Below are positions 1-7,284 of a stretch of DNA of 15,473 bases, piece after piece. The translations under genes were made by a program, and so were the position numbers. The DNA is from Lentisphaerota bacterium (GTDB taxonomy: Bacteria > Verrucomicrobiota > Kiritimatiellia > UBA8416 > JAFGIZ01), in assembly GCA_016929365.1 (NCBI GenBank), contig JAFGIZ010000181.1:1-15473 (forward strand), written 5' to 3'. The notes under the pieces were generated by a model. That model made no database searches and was not told where the DNA came from. It saw only the letters and a program-made list of their open reading frames with translations. Positions within the stretch are counted from its first letter, which is position 1. The number at the start of each line of letters is the position of its first letter.

Positions 1-2352
1 ATAGACCTGCACGTCTACCTCGTCCGGGCCCAGGTCTCCCAGATGCACCGTCGCCGTCACGGCAAACCGGTCGCCCACGTGCAGGTCGGAAATATCGCGG
101 TCGGCCGCGAACGAGGCAATGCGCAGCTTGCCCCACGATGCGTCGAGGCGGCGGTGCTGGGCGACCAGTGTACCGGCCTTGGCCGCATCGTCCGCCAGGA
201 GGGCCTCGCTTTCACTCCGAGCGACGTCGTAAAAACGGCGATCGTATTCCCACATCATGCGGTGGCTTGTATACGAGGCCATCACGTTGTGGATGGAGCC
301 CTTCATTAACGCGACCCACTTCTGCGGCACGCGTTCATCGGCGCGATCGAAGAAACAGGGAATCACCTCGTTTTCCAGAACGTTATACAGCGCCTGGGAC
401 TCGACCTTGTCCTGGTACTCGTGGTTGTCGAAGGCCTCGCCGCGGCCAATGGCCCACCCTGCCTCCGCGGTATAGCCTTCGTCCCACCAGCCGTCCAGCG
501 TACTGCAATGCAGCACGCCGTTCACCGCCGCCTTCATGCCGGACGTGCCGCTGGCTTCCTCCGGACGGCGCGGATTGTTCAACCAGACATCCGAACCCTG
601 CACCAGGTAGCGGGCCAGACGGATATTGTAGTCCTCCAGGAAAACGATCTTGCGGCGCATCTCCGGCTGCCGCGCGAAATGTACGATGCGCCGGATCAGC
701 TCCTTACCGCCATTGTCCGACGGGTGCGCCTTGCCGGCGAACACGATCTGGACGGGATGTTTCTCGTCGCTGAGGATCGCCTTCAACCGCTCCGGGTCCA
801 TCAGCAGCAAAGTGGCGCGCTTGTAGGAGGCAAACCGGCGCGCAAAGCCGATGGTCAGGGCATCGTGGCGCAGGACGTTCCGGATCTCGGCGATGTCGGT
901 CAACGACGCGTTCCGGGCGCGATACTGCCGCTCACCCACCTCGCGCGCGGCGCGGATCAGGCGTGCCTTGGCGGTCTCATGCGCGCGCCAGAGCTCCTCG
1001 TCCGGGATGCGCGCAATCCGCGCCAGCACCTTTTTTTCGCCCGGCCGGTCCCGCCATTCCGGACCGAGATACCGGTCGAACAACGCCGCGTTGTCATTCG
1101 AGAGCCAGGACGGGACATGAATACCGTTGGTCACGTGGTTCAGCGGAATCTCGTCTTCCGGACGGGTGGGCCAGAGATAGGACCACATGCGGCGGGCCAC
1201 CCGCCCGTGCAGGCGGCTCACCCCGTTGCTGAAGTGCGCCATGCGCAGTCCGAGCACGGTCATCATCAGTTCCGCCTGCGGCTCCTTCGGGCGCGGCTGC
1301 CCCCAGGCCAGGATACGGGCCGGATCCAGGTCCAGGGCTTTGCCCAACACCGCCAGGTGCGGCTTAAGCATGTCCTGCGGAAAGGTCTCGTTTCCGGCCG
1401 GCACGGGCGTGTGCGTCGTAAAGACGTTCGTGCGCGGGATGATCTCGAGCGCTGCATCCACGCTCAACCCGCGTTCGCGCACGAGGTGCTCGAGCCGCGC
1501 CAGGCTCAGAAACGCCGCGTGCCCCTCGTTCATGTGGTAGACGGCGGGCTCGTAGCCCATCGCCCGCAGGGCGCGAAAGCCGCCCAGGCCCAGCAGCAGT
1601 TCCTGGCGCAGACGGATATCCCGGTCGGCCGTGTAGAGCTGGCCCGTAATGCGGCGGAACGCTTCCGGATTCGGATCGATATTCGTATCGAGGAGGTAGA
1701 CCGGCACGCGGCCCACGTCCAGGCGCCAGACACAGACCCGCGCCTCGCCCTCCGCAAAGGGAACGCCGAATTCCAGCTCCCGGCCCGACGCGTCGCACTG
1801 CTTGCGCACGGGCAGATGATGCACCGGGTTCTCGGGATAGGCCTCCTGCTGCCAGCCGTCGTCGTTGAGATACTGGCGGAAATAGCCCTGCCGGTACAAC
1901 AAGCCCACGCCGACCAGCGGAATGTCGAGATCGGAGGCCGATTTCAGGTGGTCCCCCGCCAGACAGCCCAGCCCCCCCGAATACAAACGGACACTTTCGT
2001 GAATCCCGTATTCCAGCGAGAAATACGCCACCGGCTGCGGGCGCTCCGCGCCCTCGCCGTGCCGGCCGTTGCGGTGATGCAGGACCTCGTTTTCGAACGT
2101 CTCCCGGACGCCCCCGAGATGACTCAGAAACCCGTCGTCCTCGCACAGCGATTCGAGGCGCTTCTGGGTAACCTGGCCGAAAAACGCCAGCGGGTTATGC
2201 CCGCACTCGTCCCACAGCTCGGGCTCGATCCGGCGAAACAGTTCGATGGCATCCGGATGCCAGCACCACCACAGGTTGTTCGACAACGTCTCCAGGAACC
2301 GGAGCTTGTCCGGCAGGGACGGCGCCACGTTGTAAAGCCTGACTTTATGCAT
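1..2352 (-). CDS. glgP: Alpha-glucan (glycogen/maltodextrin) phosphorylase, C-terminus cut by window edge
   Basis: This GT35 enzyme would cleave terminal alpha-1,4 bonds of glycogen or maltodextrin with phosphate, releasing glucose-1-phosphate in the cytoplasm. The frame is open for 784 codons and runs off base 1 without a stop; the family is usually about 820-860 residues, so only the tail is missing. Residues about 8-120 match the DUF3417 N-terminal domain (LSNNLWWCWHPDA). The GT35 core follows, with VAYFSLEYGIHESVRLYSGG, NVFTTHTPVPAGNE and NHVTNGIHVPSWL. The pyridoxal-phosphate lysine is expected at K607 in EASGTSGMKAAVNG, followed by LDGWWDEGY. The start is an ATG 6 bases after the CBM48 gene's stop. 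There is no clear Shine-Dalgarno sequence, which suggests translational coupling to that gene. The type is the short bacterial/archaeal one without the long animal-type regulatory N-terminus. Substrate preference (glycogen or maltodextrin) cannot be read from the sequence. Confidence 0.95.
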   Translation of the reverse strand, partial: MHKVRLYNVAPSLPDKLRFLETLSNNLWWCWHPDAIELFRRIEPELWDECGHNPLAFFGQVTQKRLESLCEDDGFLSHLGGVRETFENEVLHHRNGRHGEGAERPQPVAYFSLEYGIHESVRLYSGGLGCLAGDHLKSASDLDIPLVGVGLLYRQGYFRQYLNDDGWQQEAYPENPVHHLPVRKQCDASGRELEFGVPFAEGEARVCVWRLDVGRVPVYLLDTNIDPNPEAFRRITGQLYTADRDIRLRQELLLGLGGFRALRAMGYEPAVYHMNEGHAAFLSLARLEHLVRERGLSVDAALEIIPRTNVFTTHTPVPAGNETFPQDMLKPHLAVLGKALDLDPARILAWGQPRPKEPQAELMMTVLGLRMAHFSNGVSRLHGRVARRMWSYLWPTRPEDEIPLNHVTNGIHVPSWLSNDNAALFDRYLGPEWRDRPGEKKVLARIARIPDEELWRAHETAKARLIRAAREVGERQYRARNASLTDIAEIRNVLRHDALTIGFARRFASYKRATLLLMDPERLKAILSDEKHPVQIVFAGKAHPSDNGGKELIRRIVHFARQPEMRRKIVFLEDYNIRLARYLVQGSDVWLNNPRRPEEASGTSGMKAAVNGVLHCSTLDGWWDEGYTAEAGWAIGRGEAFDNHEYQDKVESQALYNVLENEVIPCFFDRADERVPQKWVALMKGSIHNVMASYTSHRMMWEYDRRFYDVARSESEALLADDAAKAGTLVAQHRRLDASWGKLRIASFAADRDISDLHVGDRFAVTATVHLGDLGPDEVDVQVY

Positions 2353-2358
2353 GCGGCG

Positions 2359-2628
2359 TCAGCCGACGTTGATCACGCTGTTCAGCGAGCCGTAAGGATT
2401 ATACGTCCATTCGCGGCAACGCGGATCCACGCACCACTGGCCGTCGATAACAAACTTGTATTCGTACCGGCCCTTGGGCAGCAGCGTAGTCAGCGTAAAG
2501 ACCCCTTCCTTGTATTTCATGACGTGCTTGTCGGGAGACCAGTTGTTAAACGTCCCCGCCACGGCTACCCGGCTCCGCCGGTCCGCGTCCACCTTGAAAT
2601 TAACGCGCTTTCTACCTTTTACCGACAT
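2359..2628 (-). CDS. Stand-alone CBM48 / isoamylase early-set glycogen-binding domain protein
   Basis: This 89-residue protein is a single carbohydrate-binding module of the CBM48 (AMPK-beta glycogen-binding, isoamylase N-terminal) type, with no catalytic domain. Visible signatures are VAVAGTFNNWSP (about residues 21-32), the GRYEYKFVIDGQW strand pair (about 53-65), a following WCVDP, and the C-terminal NPYGSLNSVINV that closes the fold. No signal peptide is present, so it should act in the cytoplasm. A strong ribosome site, GGGAGGA, sits 5 bases before the ATG and fixes the start. It lies between the debranching enzyme and the phosphorylase, 6 bases from the latter. The inference is that it binds glycogen and targets or regulates the neighbouring enzymes. 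Small proteins of this type are known in several bacterial phyla, but I know of no firm biochemical role for them. Confidence 0.9.
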   Translation of the reverse strand: MSVKGRKRVNFKVDADRRSRVAVAGTFNNWSPDKHVMKYKEGVFTLTTLLPKGRYEYKFVIDGQWCVDPRCREWTYNPYGSLNSVINVG

Positions 2629-2650
2629 GTCGTTCCTCCCATCAGTATCC

Positions 2651-2675
2651 GGCCCGCTTTCGCCGAAAGCGGGCC
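2651..2675 (-). other. Perfect 11-bp inverted repeat (hairpin) ahead of the CBM48 gene
   Basis: GGCCCGCTTTC, a 3-base loop and GAAAGCGGGCC form a perfect stem in the 100-base gap between the debrancher stop and the CBM48 start, ending 10 bases before that gene's ribosome site. Neither strand has a T-run after the stem, so it is not a classical intrinsic terminator. It could be a transcript-stabilising or processing hairpin that changes the dose of the downstream genes relative to the debrancher, a weak terminator, or a DNA operator. The structure is certain; the role is inferred. Confidence 0.6.
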
Positions 2676-2728
2676 ACGTTGCACTGCGGTCATAATGCCG
2701 GAATCCGTATTCAGAAGACGTGAGCAGT

Positions 2729-5700
2729 CTATTCGGCTCGTGTTAGAAAATCAAGCACGCGGTACAGCTCGGTGGCGCCCCAGGCCTGGGCGCCGCAGCC
2801 CCGCTGGGCATGCGGGGCGTCGCCGTCCACGATTTCCGGAATCTGCCCGATGCAGCCTGTTTCGGCCAATTCCCGGCTCGCGCCCAGCAGGGCCAGGGCG
2901 GCCGGCCGCGCGGCCGCGCCGTAGGTCAGCACCAGGGCCTCGGCATAGGACGGCATCAACCAGGTCCACGCGGTCCCGTTATGATAGGCGGGTTTGCGCC
3001 GTGTATCTTCATCGCCCCGGTACGCGCCCCAGTAGGGATGTTCCGGGTCGTTTAGCAAATGCCCCTCGTGCTCAATGCGCGGGCCGTGCCCGGCGGGCCG
3101 GTCCGCCAGGCTGCGGATGGCCCCGGGAACCAGCAGCGCTTCGCAGGCGGACAGGACGGAGGCCGCCGCCGCGCGGTCCGGCTCGGCCCCGAGCGTCACG
3201 GCCAGGAGCTGGTTCGGGCGCACGAGGTCATCCGGCTCCGCTTCAGAGGCCGGGACCCCCGCGCCCGTCAGCAGGCAGTCGCACAACCCGGCCGCCGGGC
3301 CGGGCCGGCGGAAGTGCGCCCGGATCGAGGCGCGCACCCGGCCGGCCGGCTCCGACCAGCCGCCGTCCGGTTCCAGCCCGGCCAGGAAATCCAGCGCCCG
3401 CCACCACAGGGCCTGGATCTCGACCGGGTAGCCTTCCCGCGGCGTGCCGGCCGGATACTGGGTATCCATCCACGTGAAATGCGGGGGGCTGTAGACCAGG
3501 CCGCTGGCGGGATCCACGCGAATGCCGTTCGGCGTCCCCCGCATGTAGCCCCGCACCAGCGCATGCAACGCGTCCCGCAACGTCCGGCCCGTTCCGGACT
3601 CGTCCAGGCAGGCCGGACTGCCCGTCGCGCGTACGAGATCCCGGCACGCCGCGCAGAACCAGAGCGGCGCATCCGAGGTGTCCCGGTTCGAGGCATCGTC
3701 TCCGCGAATCATGTTGGGCAGCGTGCCGTCCTGCTCGAACTGCGCAAAAGCGCGCAGAATCGACGCGGCGTCCCGTGTATGGCCCGCCGCGATCAGGCCG
3801 CGCAGACAAATCAACGCGTCCCGGCCCCAGTCCAAAAACCACGGGTAACCGGCTATCACGGTCTTGTCGGCACCGCGCGCCACGACAAACGCCTGCATCG
3901 CCTGCCGCAACACGTCCTGCAGCGCACGCGGGGACGCCTCCGCGGCCGGCCCGGCGGCGTACCGCGCACGGGGATCCGCCGGGGCGCCCCCTTCGCCGTT
4001 GACCGCAGCCCGCAAGACCGCGGTATCGCCGCCGCGCAGCGTCAACGCGAAGTACCCTGGGCTGAACAGATCGGACTGACCGTCCAGGCCGCGGTCCTGC
4101 TCCCAGGGATGGGCCACCATGTACAGCCACTCCGGTTCGTGCGTGAACGTACCGGGCTCCGCCGTCATATCCAGGCGCCGCGCCGGGTCGGGGGCAAACC
4201 GGAAACCGCCGGCCGCCGTTTCCAGCGCCGCCGGCCACGCGTTTTCCGGCCCCAGGTACGCCTTGGTCTGCGCATGGCAGGGACGGTCCTCGATATCCGG
4301 GCGCACGATCAGGGTCAGTGGGGCGTCGTTGTCGAGCGCCTCCTCCCCGCCGAGAGCCCGGCGCGAGACCCGCAAGGTCATCGCGTTCGCTCCGGGTTCG
4401 AGCGTGAGCGCCATGTCGATCCCGGCCAGGCGGCCCATCCCCGTCGGCGCGTCAAAACTCCACGTCACCGTTCCGTCGGGCGCCTGGCCGAAACCGCGCA
4501 GGCATTCCTGGTTCAACTCCCGGGAGTACGCGTGGTAAACCGCCCAGGCCCGGCAACGGGTCAGCATGATGTGCCGGTCCACGGGGACGCCGGGATCGAG
4601 ATTGGCCCCCAGCAGGCAGTCGTACTGGCTGCGCACCCTTCCCCAGGCCCCGCGGACCTGCGCCATCGCGCCGCGCCCGTTCGTACACAGCGCGTAGAGG
4701 CCCCGCTCCCGGACGGCCCGGCCGTTAAAGGCCGTACGGCAGGCCGGACGCTCCGCCGCCGGCAACACCCGCAAGCTCCCCTCGCCGCGCCGGCAGCCGT
4801 CGGCCCCGTTCACGCACAACTCCAGCGTGCAACACCGCGGGAGGGAACATTCCCGCAGGGGCATGATCACCGCAAAGTGGCCGCCGCCGTCCCGGGGCAG
4901 GCTCACCTCCCGGCGCCGCGAGGCCCCGCCTTCGCGCAGCACCGCCGTAAAAGGCACCGGGGCCCGGACCAGAAGCACATGGCCGGCCGGTACGGGCACG
5001 ACCCGGCGCGTGTCCTCCGGCCATTGCCAGCGGGTGACGGCCGGCGCCCCGCCGCCCGCCGCCCGCTCGCAAAAGGCCGCGGGGCCCGCGCGCAACGCCG
5101 CCGCCTCGGCCTCGACGTTCATGTCCGCCAGTCCGCCCGGCCCGCGCCAGTGCGTTAGAACCTCCAGCGCCTTGGCCCGGAGCCGCTGCGCCGTCGCGCG
5201 GGCGGGCGGCCCGGCCGTGAAAGCGGCCGGCCCTGCCAGCGCCTCCCGTTCCCGCGCGTCGGCCGTCAGGCAGACCGCTTCGCCCGCCGCCAGGGCGCAG
5301 ACCGCCTCTTCCCCGCGCCGCTCGGGTTTCAGGCTCCGCCCGGCGACCAGGTCGTACAGGAGGTCCGCCTCCGCGCCGAAGGCCTGCCGCGGCCAGGCCA
5401 ACTCGGCCGCGCGCGCGTCGTCGAGGTTCACCGCCGCCAGCACCGCCTGCCCCGTCCGCGGCTGCTCGCGCAGGAGCACCGCGACATTGTGCCGCCCGCC
5501 CGGCAGCAGACGCAGTTCCGCCCCCGCATGAAAACAGGGATGCGTTTCCAGAATGCGGTTCAGCCGCGCGATAAAGTCCACCTGGTTTTCCGCCGCCCCC
5601 CAGTTCAGGGGCGGCGCGCCGTGCACGTCCAGCTTGCGGTCGGCAAACCATTCGACGCCGTTGGTAATGCCGAAGGCGCCCGCGGGCGCAAACAGGGCGC

Positions 5701-6997
5701 TTAACGCCGTGCGCAGCCGGGCATGCGTACGCGAACGCGCCGCCAGCCGGTTATTGTCGTGCGTCTCGGCAAAATGCACCAGCGTGCCCGCCGTTTCCGT
5801 CGTCCGCAGGCAGCCGGGCAGATACGCCTCCAGGGCGGCGCGGTCCGGAATCTGAAACAACTCCGAGTAGGCCCAGTCCAGGTTGGCTTCGTCCAGCAAA
5901 GCGCGGACGGTCTCCGCCTTGCCGCCCAGCCCTTCCAGAAGGAAGATCGTGTCCGGGTAGCGCTCGCGCACCTTCGCCACGATATACGTCCAGGCCGCCG
6001 GCGGGAGCATATACCCGGCGTCGCACCGGAACCCGTCCACGCCCTGGTCGCACCAGTAGACCAGCATGCCGGCCATGTAGGCCCACAGGCCGCGGTGGCG
6101 GTAATCGAGCTGCGAGAGATCCTGCCACGTCACCCCCCATGCCCCCGGCGAGGCGAACGTGCGGTCGCCCCGGCGGGCGAACCAGTCCGGTTCATGAATC
6201 TGCAGGCGCGAGGCCCATCCCGTATGGTTGAGCGGAACATCCAGGAACAGGCGCCCGTGCCGGGCATGCACGGCGTCCACCAGCTCGCGGAACTGGTCCA
6301 GCGGCGTCGTCCGCCGGTCGAACTCCGCCAGGGCGGGATCCACCTCCTCGAAGTCAAGTGCGGCAAACGGGCTGCCGAACCGGCCCATGCGCGCGTAGGT
6401 GGTCGGGACCGGATGAATCGGCAGCAGCTGCAGCGTGCGGAAGCCCATGCGGCCCATGATAAGGTCCAGCTCCGAAATCAACGCCCGGAACGTGCCGGAC
6501 GGGGGAATCACCGTGTAGCCCGCCTCATCCAGGCCGCGCGCGGCAGGCTCCACGTCGCCGCCGCGGGCTTCCGCGAACCGGGCCGGACCGAATTGCCGGA
6601 CGAACGCCGTGTAAATCGTGTTCGCGCAACAGGCGTGGGCCGGTTCGACCTTCAGCACGACGTTCGCTCCCGCCGGCCAGACGGGTTCGCGGGCCCCCGG
6701 CGGCACCACGTAGCCCTTGGCCTCGAAACGGCCCACGCTGAGCAGCGGAAGGTCCAGCACAAAACGTCCGCCCTCCGCGCGGCGCATGGGGAGGTCGTGC
6801 CAGTCGCGCGCGAGGATCGGCTCGCCCGCCTCCACGTGGCGGATCAGCTCGCCGCGCCGGACCGCGGCCCGGCCGACGTTCGTGCGCAGGTAGGCCGCGC
6901 CCCCGGCCTGCGGCCACTCCAGCTCGAAACGCAGCACGTCGCCGCGGCAGGCAATCCGGTGCGTACCGGGCTCAGGTTTCTGGGTCACTGTGTGCAT
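2729..6997 (-). CDS. Bifunctional glycogen debranching enzyme: GH13 alpha-amylase-type module fused to GH133 amylo-alpha-1,6-glucosidase
   Basis: The 1,422-residue cytoplasmic enzyme is predicted to remove alpha-1,6 branches left by phosphorylase. Residues about 120-480 are a GH13 barrel with all four signature regions: LFLDVPLNHTGW (about 250-261), GVDGFRCDAGY (nucleophile D326), TIFLLEGLGG (acid/base E355) and FAETHDNN (D414). A linker of about 250 residues follows. The GH133 part runs from about 785 to the end. Its N-terminal region includes SQYDCLLGANL and VDRHIMLTRCRAW. The catalytic (alpha/alpha)6 region has GYPWFLDWGRDALICLRG (about 1050-1067), DGTLPNMIRGDDASNRDTSD, YHNGTAW (about 1338) and GQIPEIVDGDAPHAQRGC. 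The layout parallels eukaryotic debranching enzyme (about 1,530 residues: transferase then glucosidase). Whether GH13 acts as a 4-alpha-glucanotransferase is inferred. The ATG is chosen; a GTG one codon upstream is an equal option. It begins 10 bases after the zinc-ribbon stop. Confidence 0.92.
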   Translation of the reverse strand: MHTVTQKPEPGTHRIACRGDVLRFELEWPQAGGAAYLRTNVGRAAVRRGELIRHVEAGEPILARDWHDLPMRRAEGGRFVLDLPLLSVGRFEAKGYVVPPGAREPVWPAGANVVLKVEPAHACCANTIYTAFVRQFGPARFAEARGGDVEPAARGLDEAGYTVIPPSGTFRALISELDLIMGRMGFRTLQLLPIHPVPTTYARMGRFGSPFAALDFEEVDPALAEFDRRTTPLDQFRELVDAVHARHGRLFLDVPLNHTGWASRLQIHEPDWFARRGDRTFASPGAWGVTWQDLSQLDYRHRGLWAYMAGMLVYWCDQGVDGFRCDAGYMLPPAAWTYIVAKVRERYPDTIFLLEGLGGKAETVRALLDEANLDWAYSELFQIPDRAALEAYLPGCLRTTETAGTLVHFAETHDNNRLAARSRTHARLRTALSALFAPAGAFGITNGVEWFADRKLDVHGAPPLNWGAAENQVDFIARLNRILETHPCFHAGAELRLLPGGRHNVAVLLREQPRTGQAVLAAVNLDDARAAELAWPRQAFGAEADLLYDLVAGRSLKPERRGEEAVCALAAGEAVCLTADAREREALAGPAAFTAGPPARATAQRLRAKALEVLTHWRGPGGLADMNVEAEAAALRAGPAAFCERAAGGGAPAVTRWQWPEDTRRVVPVPAGHVLLVRAPVPFTAVLREGGASRRREVSLPRDGGGHFAVIMPLRECSLPRCCTLELCVNGADGCRRGEGSLRVLPAAERPACRTAFNGRAVRERGLYALCTNGRGAMAQVRGAWGRVRSQYDCLLGANLDPGVPVDRHIMLTRCRAWAVYHAYSRELNQECLRGFGQAPDGTVTWSFDAPTGMGRLAGIDMALTLEPGANAMTLRVSRRALGGEEALDNDAPLTLIVRPDIEDRPCHAQTKAYLGPENAWPAALETAAGGFRFAPDPARRLDMTAEPGTFTHEPEWLYMVAHPWEQDRGLDGQSDLFSPGYFALTLRGGDTAVLRAAVNGEGGAPADPRARYAAGPAAEASPRALQDVLRQAMQAFVVARGADKTVIAGYPWFLDWGRDALICLRGLIAAGHTRDAASILRAFAQFEQDGTLPNMIRGDDASNRDTSDAPLWFCAACRDLVRATGSPACLDESGTGRTLRDALHALVRGYMRGTPNGIRVDPASGLVYSPPHFTWMDTQYPAGTPREGYPVEIQALWWRALDFLAGLEPDGGWSEPAGRVRASIRAHFRRPGPAAGLCDCLLTGAGVPASEAEPDDLVRPNQLLAVTLGAEPDRAAAASVLSACEALLVPGAIRSLADRPAGHGPRIEHEGHLLNDPEHPYWGAYRGDEDTRRKPAYHNGTAWTWLMPSYAEALVLTYGAAARPAALALLGASRELAETGCIGQIPEIVDGDAPHAQRGCGAQAWGATELYRVLDFLTRAE

Positions 6998-7007
6998 CAC
7001 CCGCCGT

Positions 7008-7202
7008 TTACGGCCTGTATAACACGCCCTTGGGCGCGCTGACCTCCCGGGTGCCCAGCGTCTCGCCGCAGACCGTGCAGTGATACGCGTGCAGTTCGCC
7101 CCGCGGGAGGACCAGGAGCAGTTTTTCGCGCACCGGCCGCGCCGTCCGGCAGCGCGGACAATACAACTCGGTCGCTCTCAGATTTTCAAACTGCCTGGCC
7201 AT
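7008..7202 (-). CDS. Small zinc-ribbon protein, function unknown
   Basis: The 64-residue protein has two Cys-x2-Cys knuckles, CPRC at residues 15-18 and CTVC at 42-45. They are separated by a basic and hydrophobic stretch, which is a typical four-cysteine zinc ribbon. There is no signal peptide or membrane segment. GGAG lies 7 bases before the ATG and supports the start. The stop is 7-10 bases before the debrancher start, so the two genes are very likely co-transcribed, and a plausible -10 box lies 38 bases upstream of the start. I do not recognise a named family. It could bind nucleic acid or protein, and a regulatory role for the glycogen genes is only a guess from position. Confidence 0.72.
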   Translation of the reverse strand: MARQFENLRATELYCPRCRTARPVREKLLLVLPRGELHAYHCTVCGETLGTREVSAPKGVLYRP

Positions 7203-7239
7203 GCCCTGTCTCCGGACGCCGATGCATTGCGGGCCATAC

Positions 7240-7269
7240 AGTATAAGGTCTTGCCGGACCGCGCAAGAA
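7240..7269 (-). promoter_or_regulatory. Candidate sigma-70 promoter for the zinc-ribbon/glycogen genes
   Basis: Reading leftward, TATACT (7245-7240) matches the -10 consensus at five of six bases in a locally AT-richer patch within the 82-base gap. The -35 is weak: TTGCGC (7266-7261) at 15-base spacing or TTCTTG (7269-7264) at 18-base spacing. The expected start of transcription is near 7233, giving a leader of about 30 bases. It would separate expression of the glycogen genes from the AI-2E-family gene upstream. Confidence 0.4.
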
Positions 7270-7284
7270 CAGCGCGCGCCGCGG

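Noticed and set aside
138..773. Plus-strand open frame of 211 codons at the left edge
   Set aside because: It is antisense to the phosphorylase C-terminal half, including its cofactor lysine region. The Arg/Pro/Ser-rich product has no motif.
421..3477. Very long plus-strand open frame (1,018 codons)
   Set aside because: It lies opposite the phosphorylase, CBM48 and debrancher genes. Its translation is Arg/Pro/Ala/Gly-rich with no recognisable motif, typical of antisense frames in GC-rich DNA.
3059..5158. Plus-strand open frame of 699 codons
   Set aside because: It is wholly antisense to the GH133 half of the debrancher, whose motifs are continuous on the minus strand. The composition is that of a shadow frame.
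5723..7042. Plus-strand open frame of 439 codons
   Set aside because: It is antisense to the GH13 module, where all catalytic motifs read on the minus strand. It has no domain of its own.
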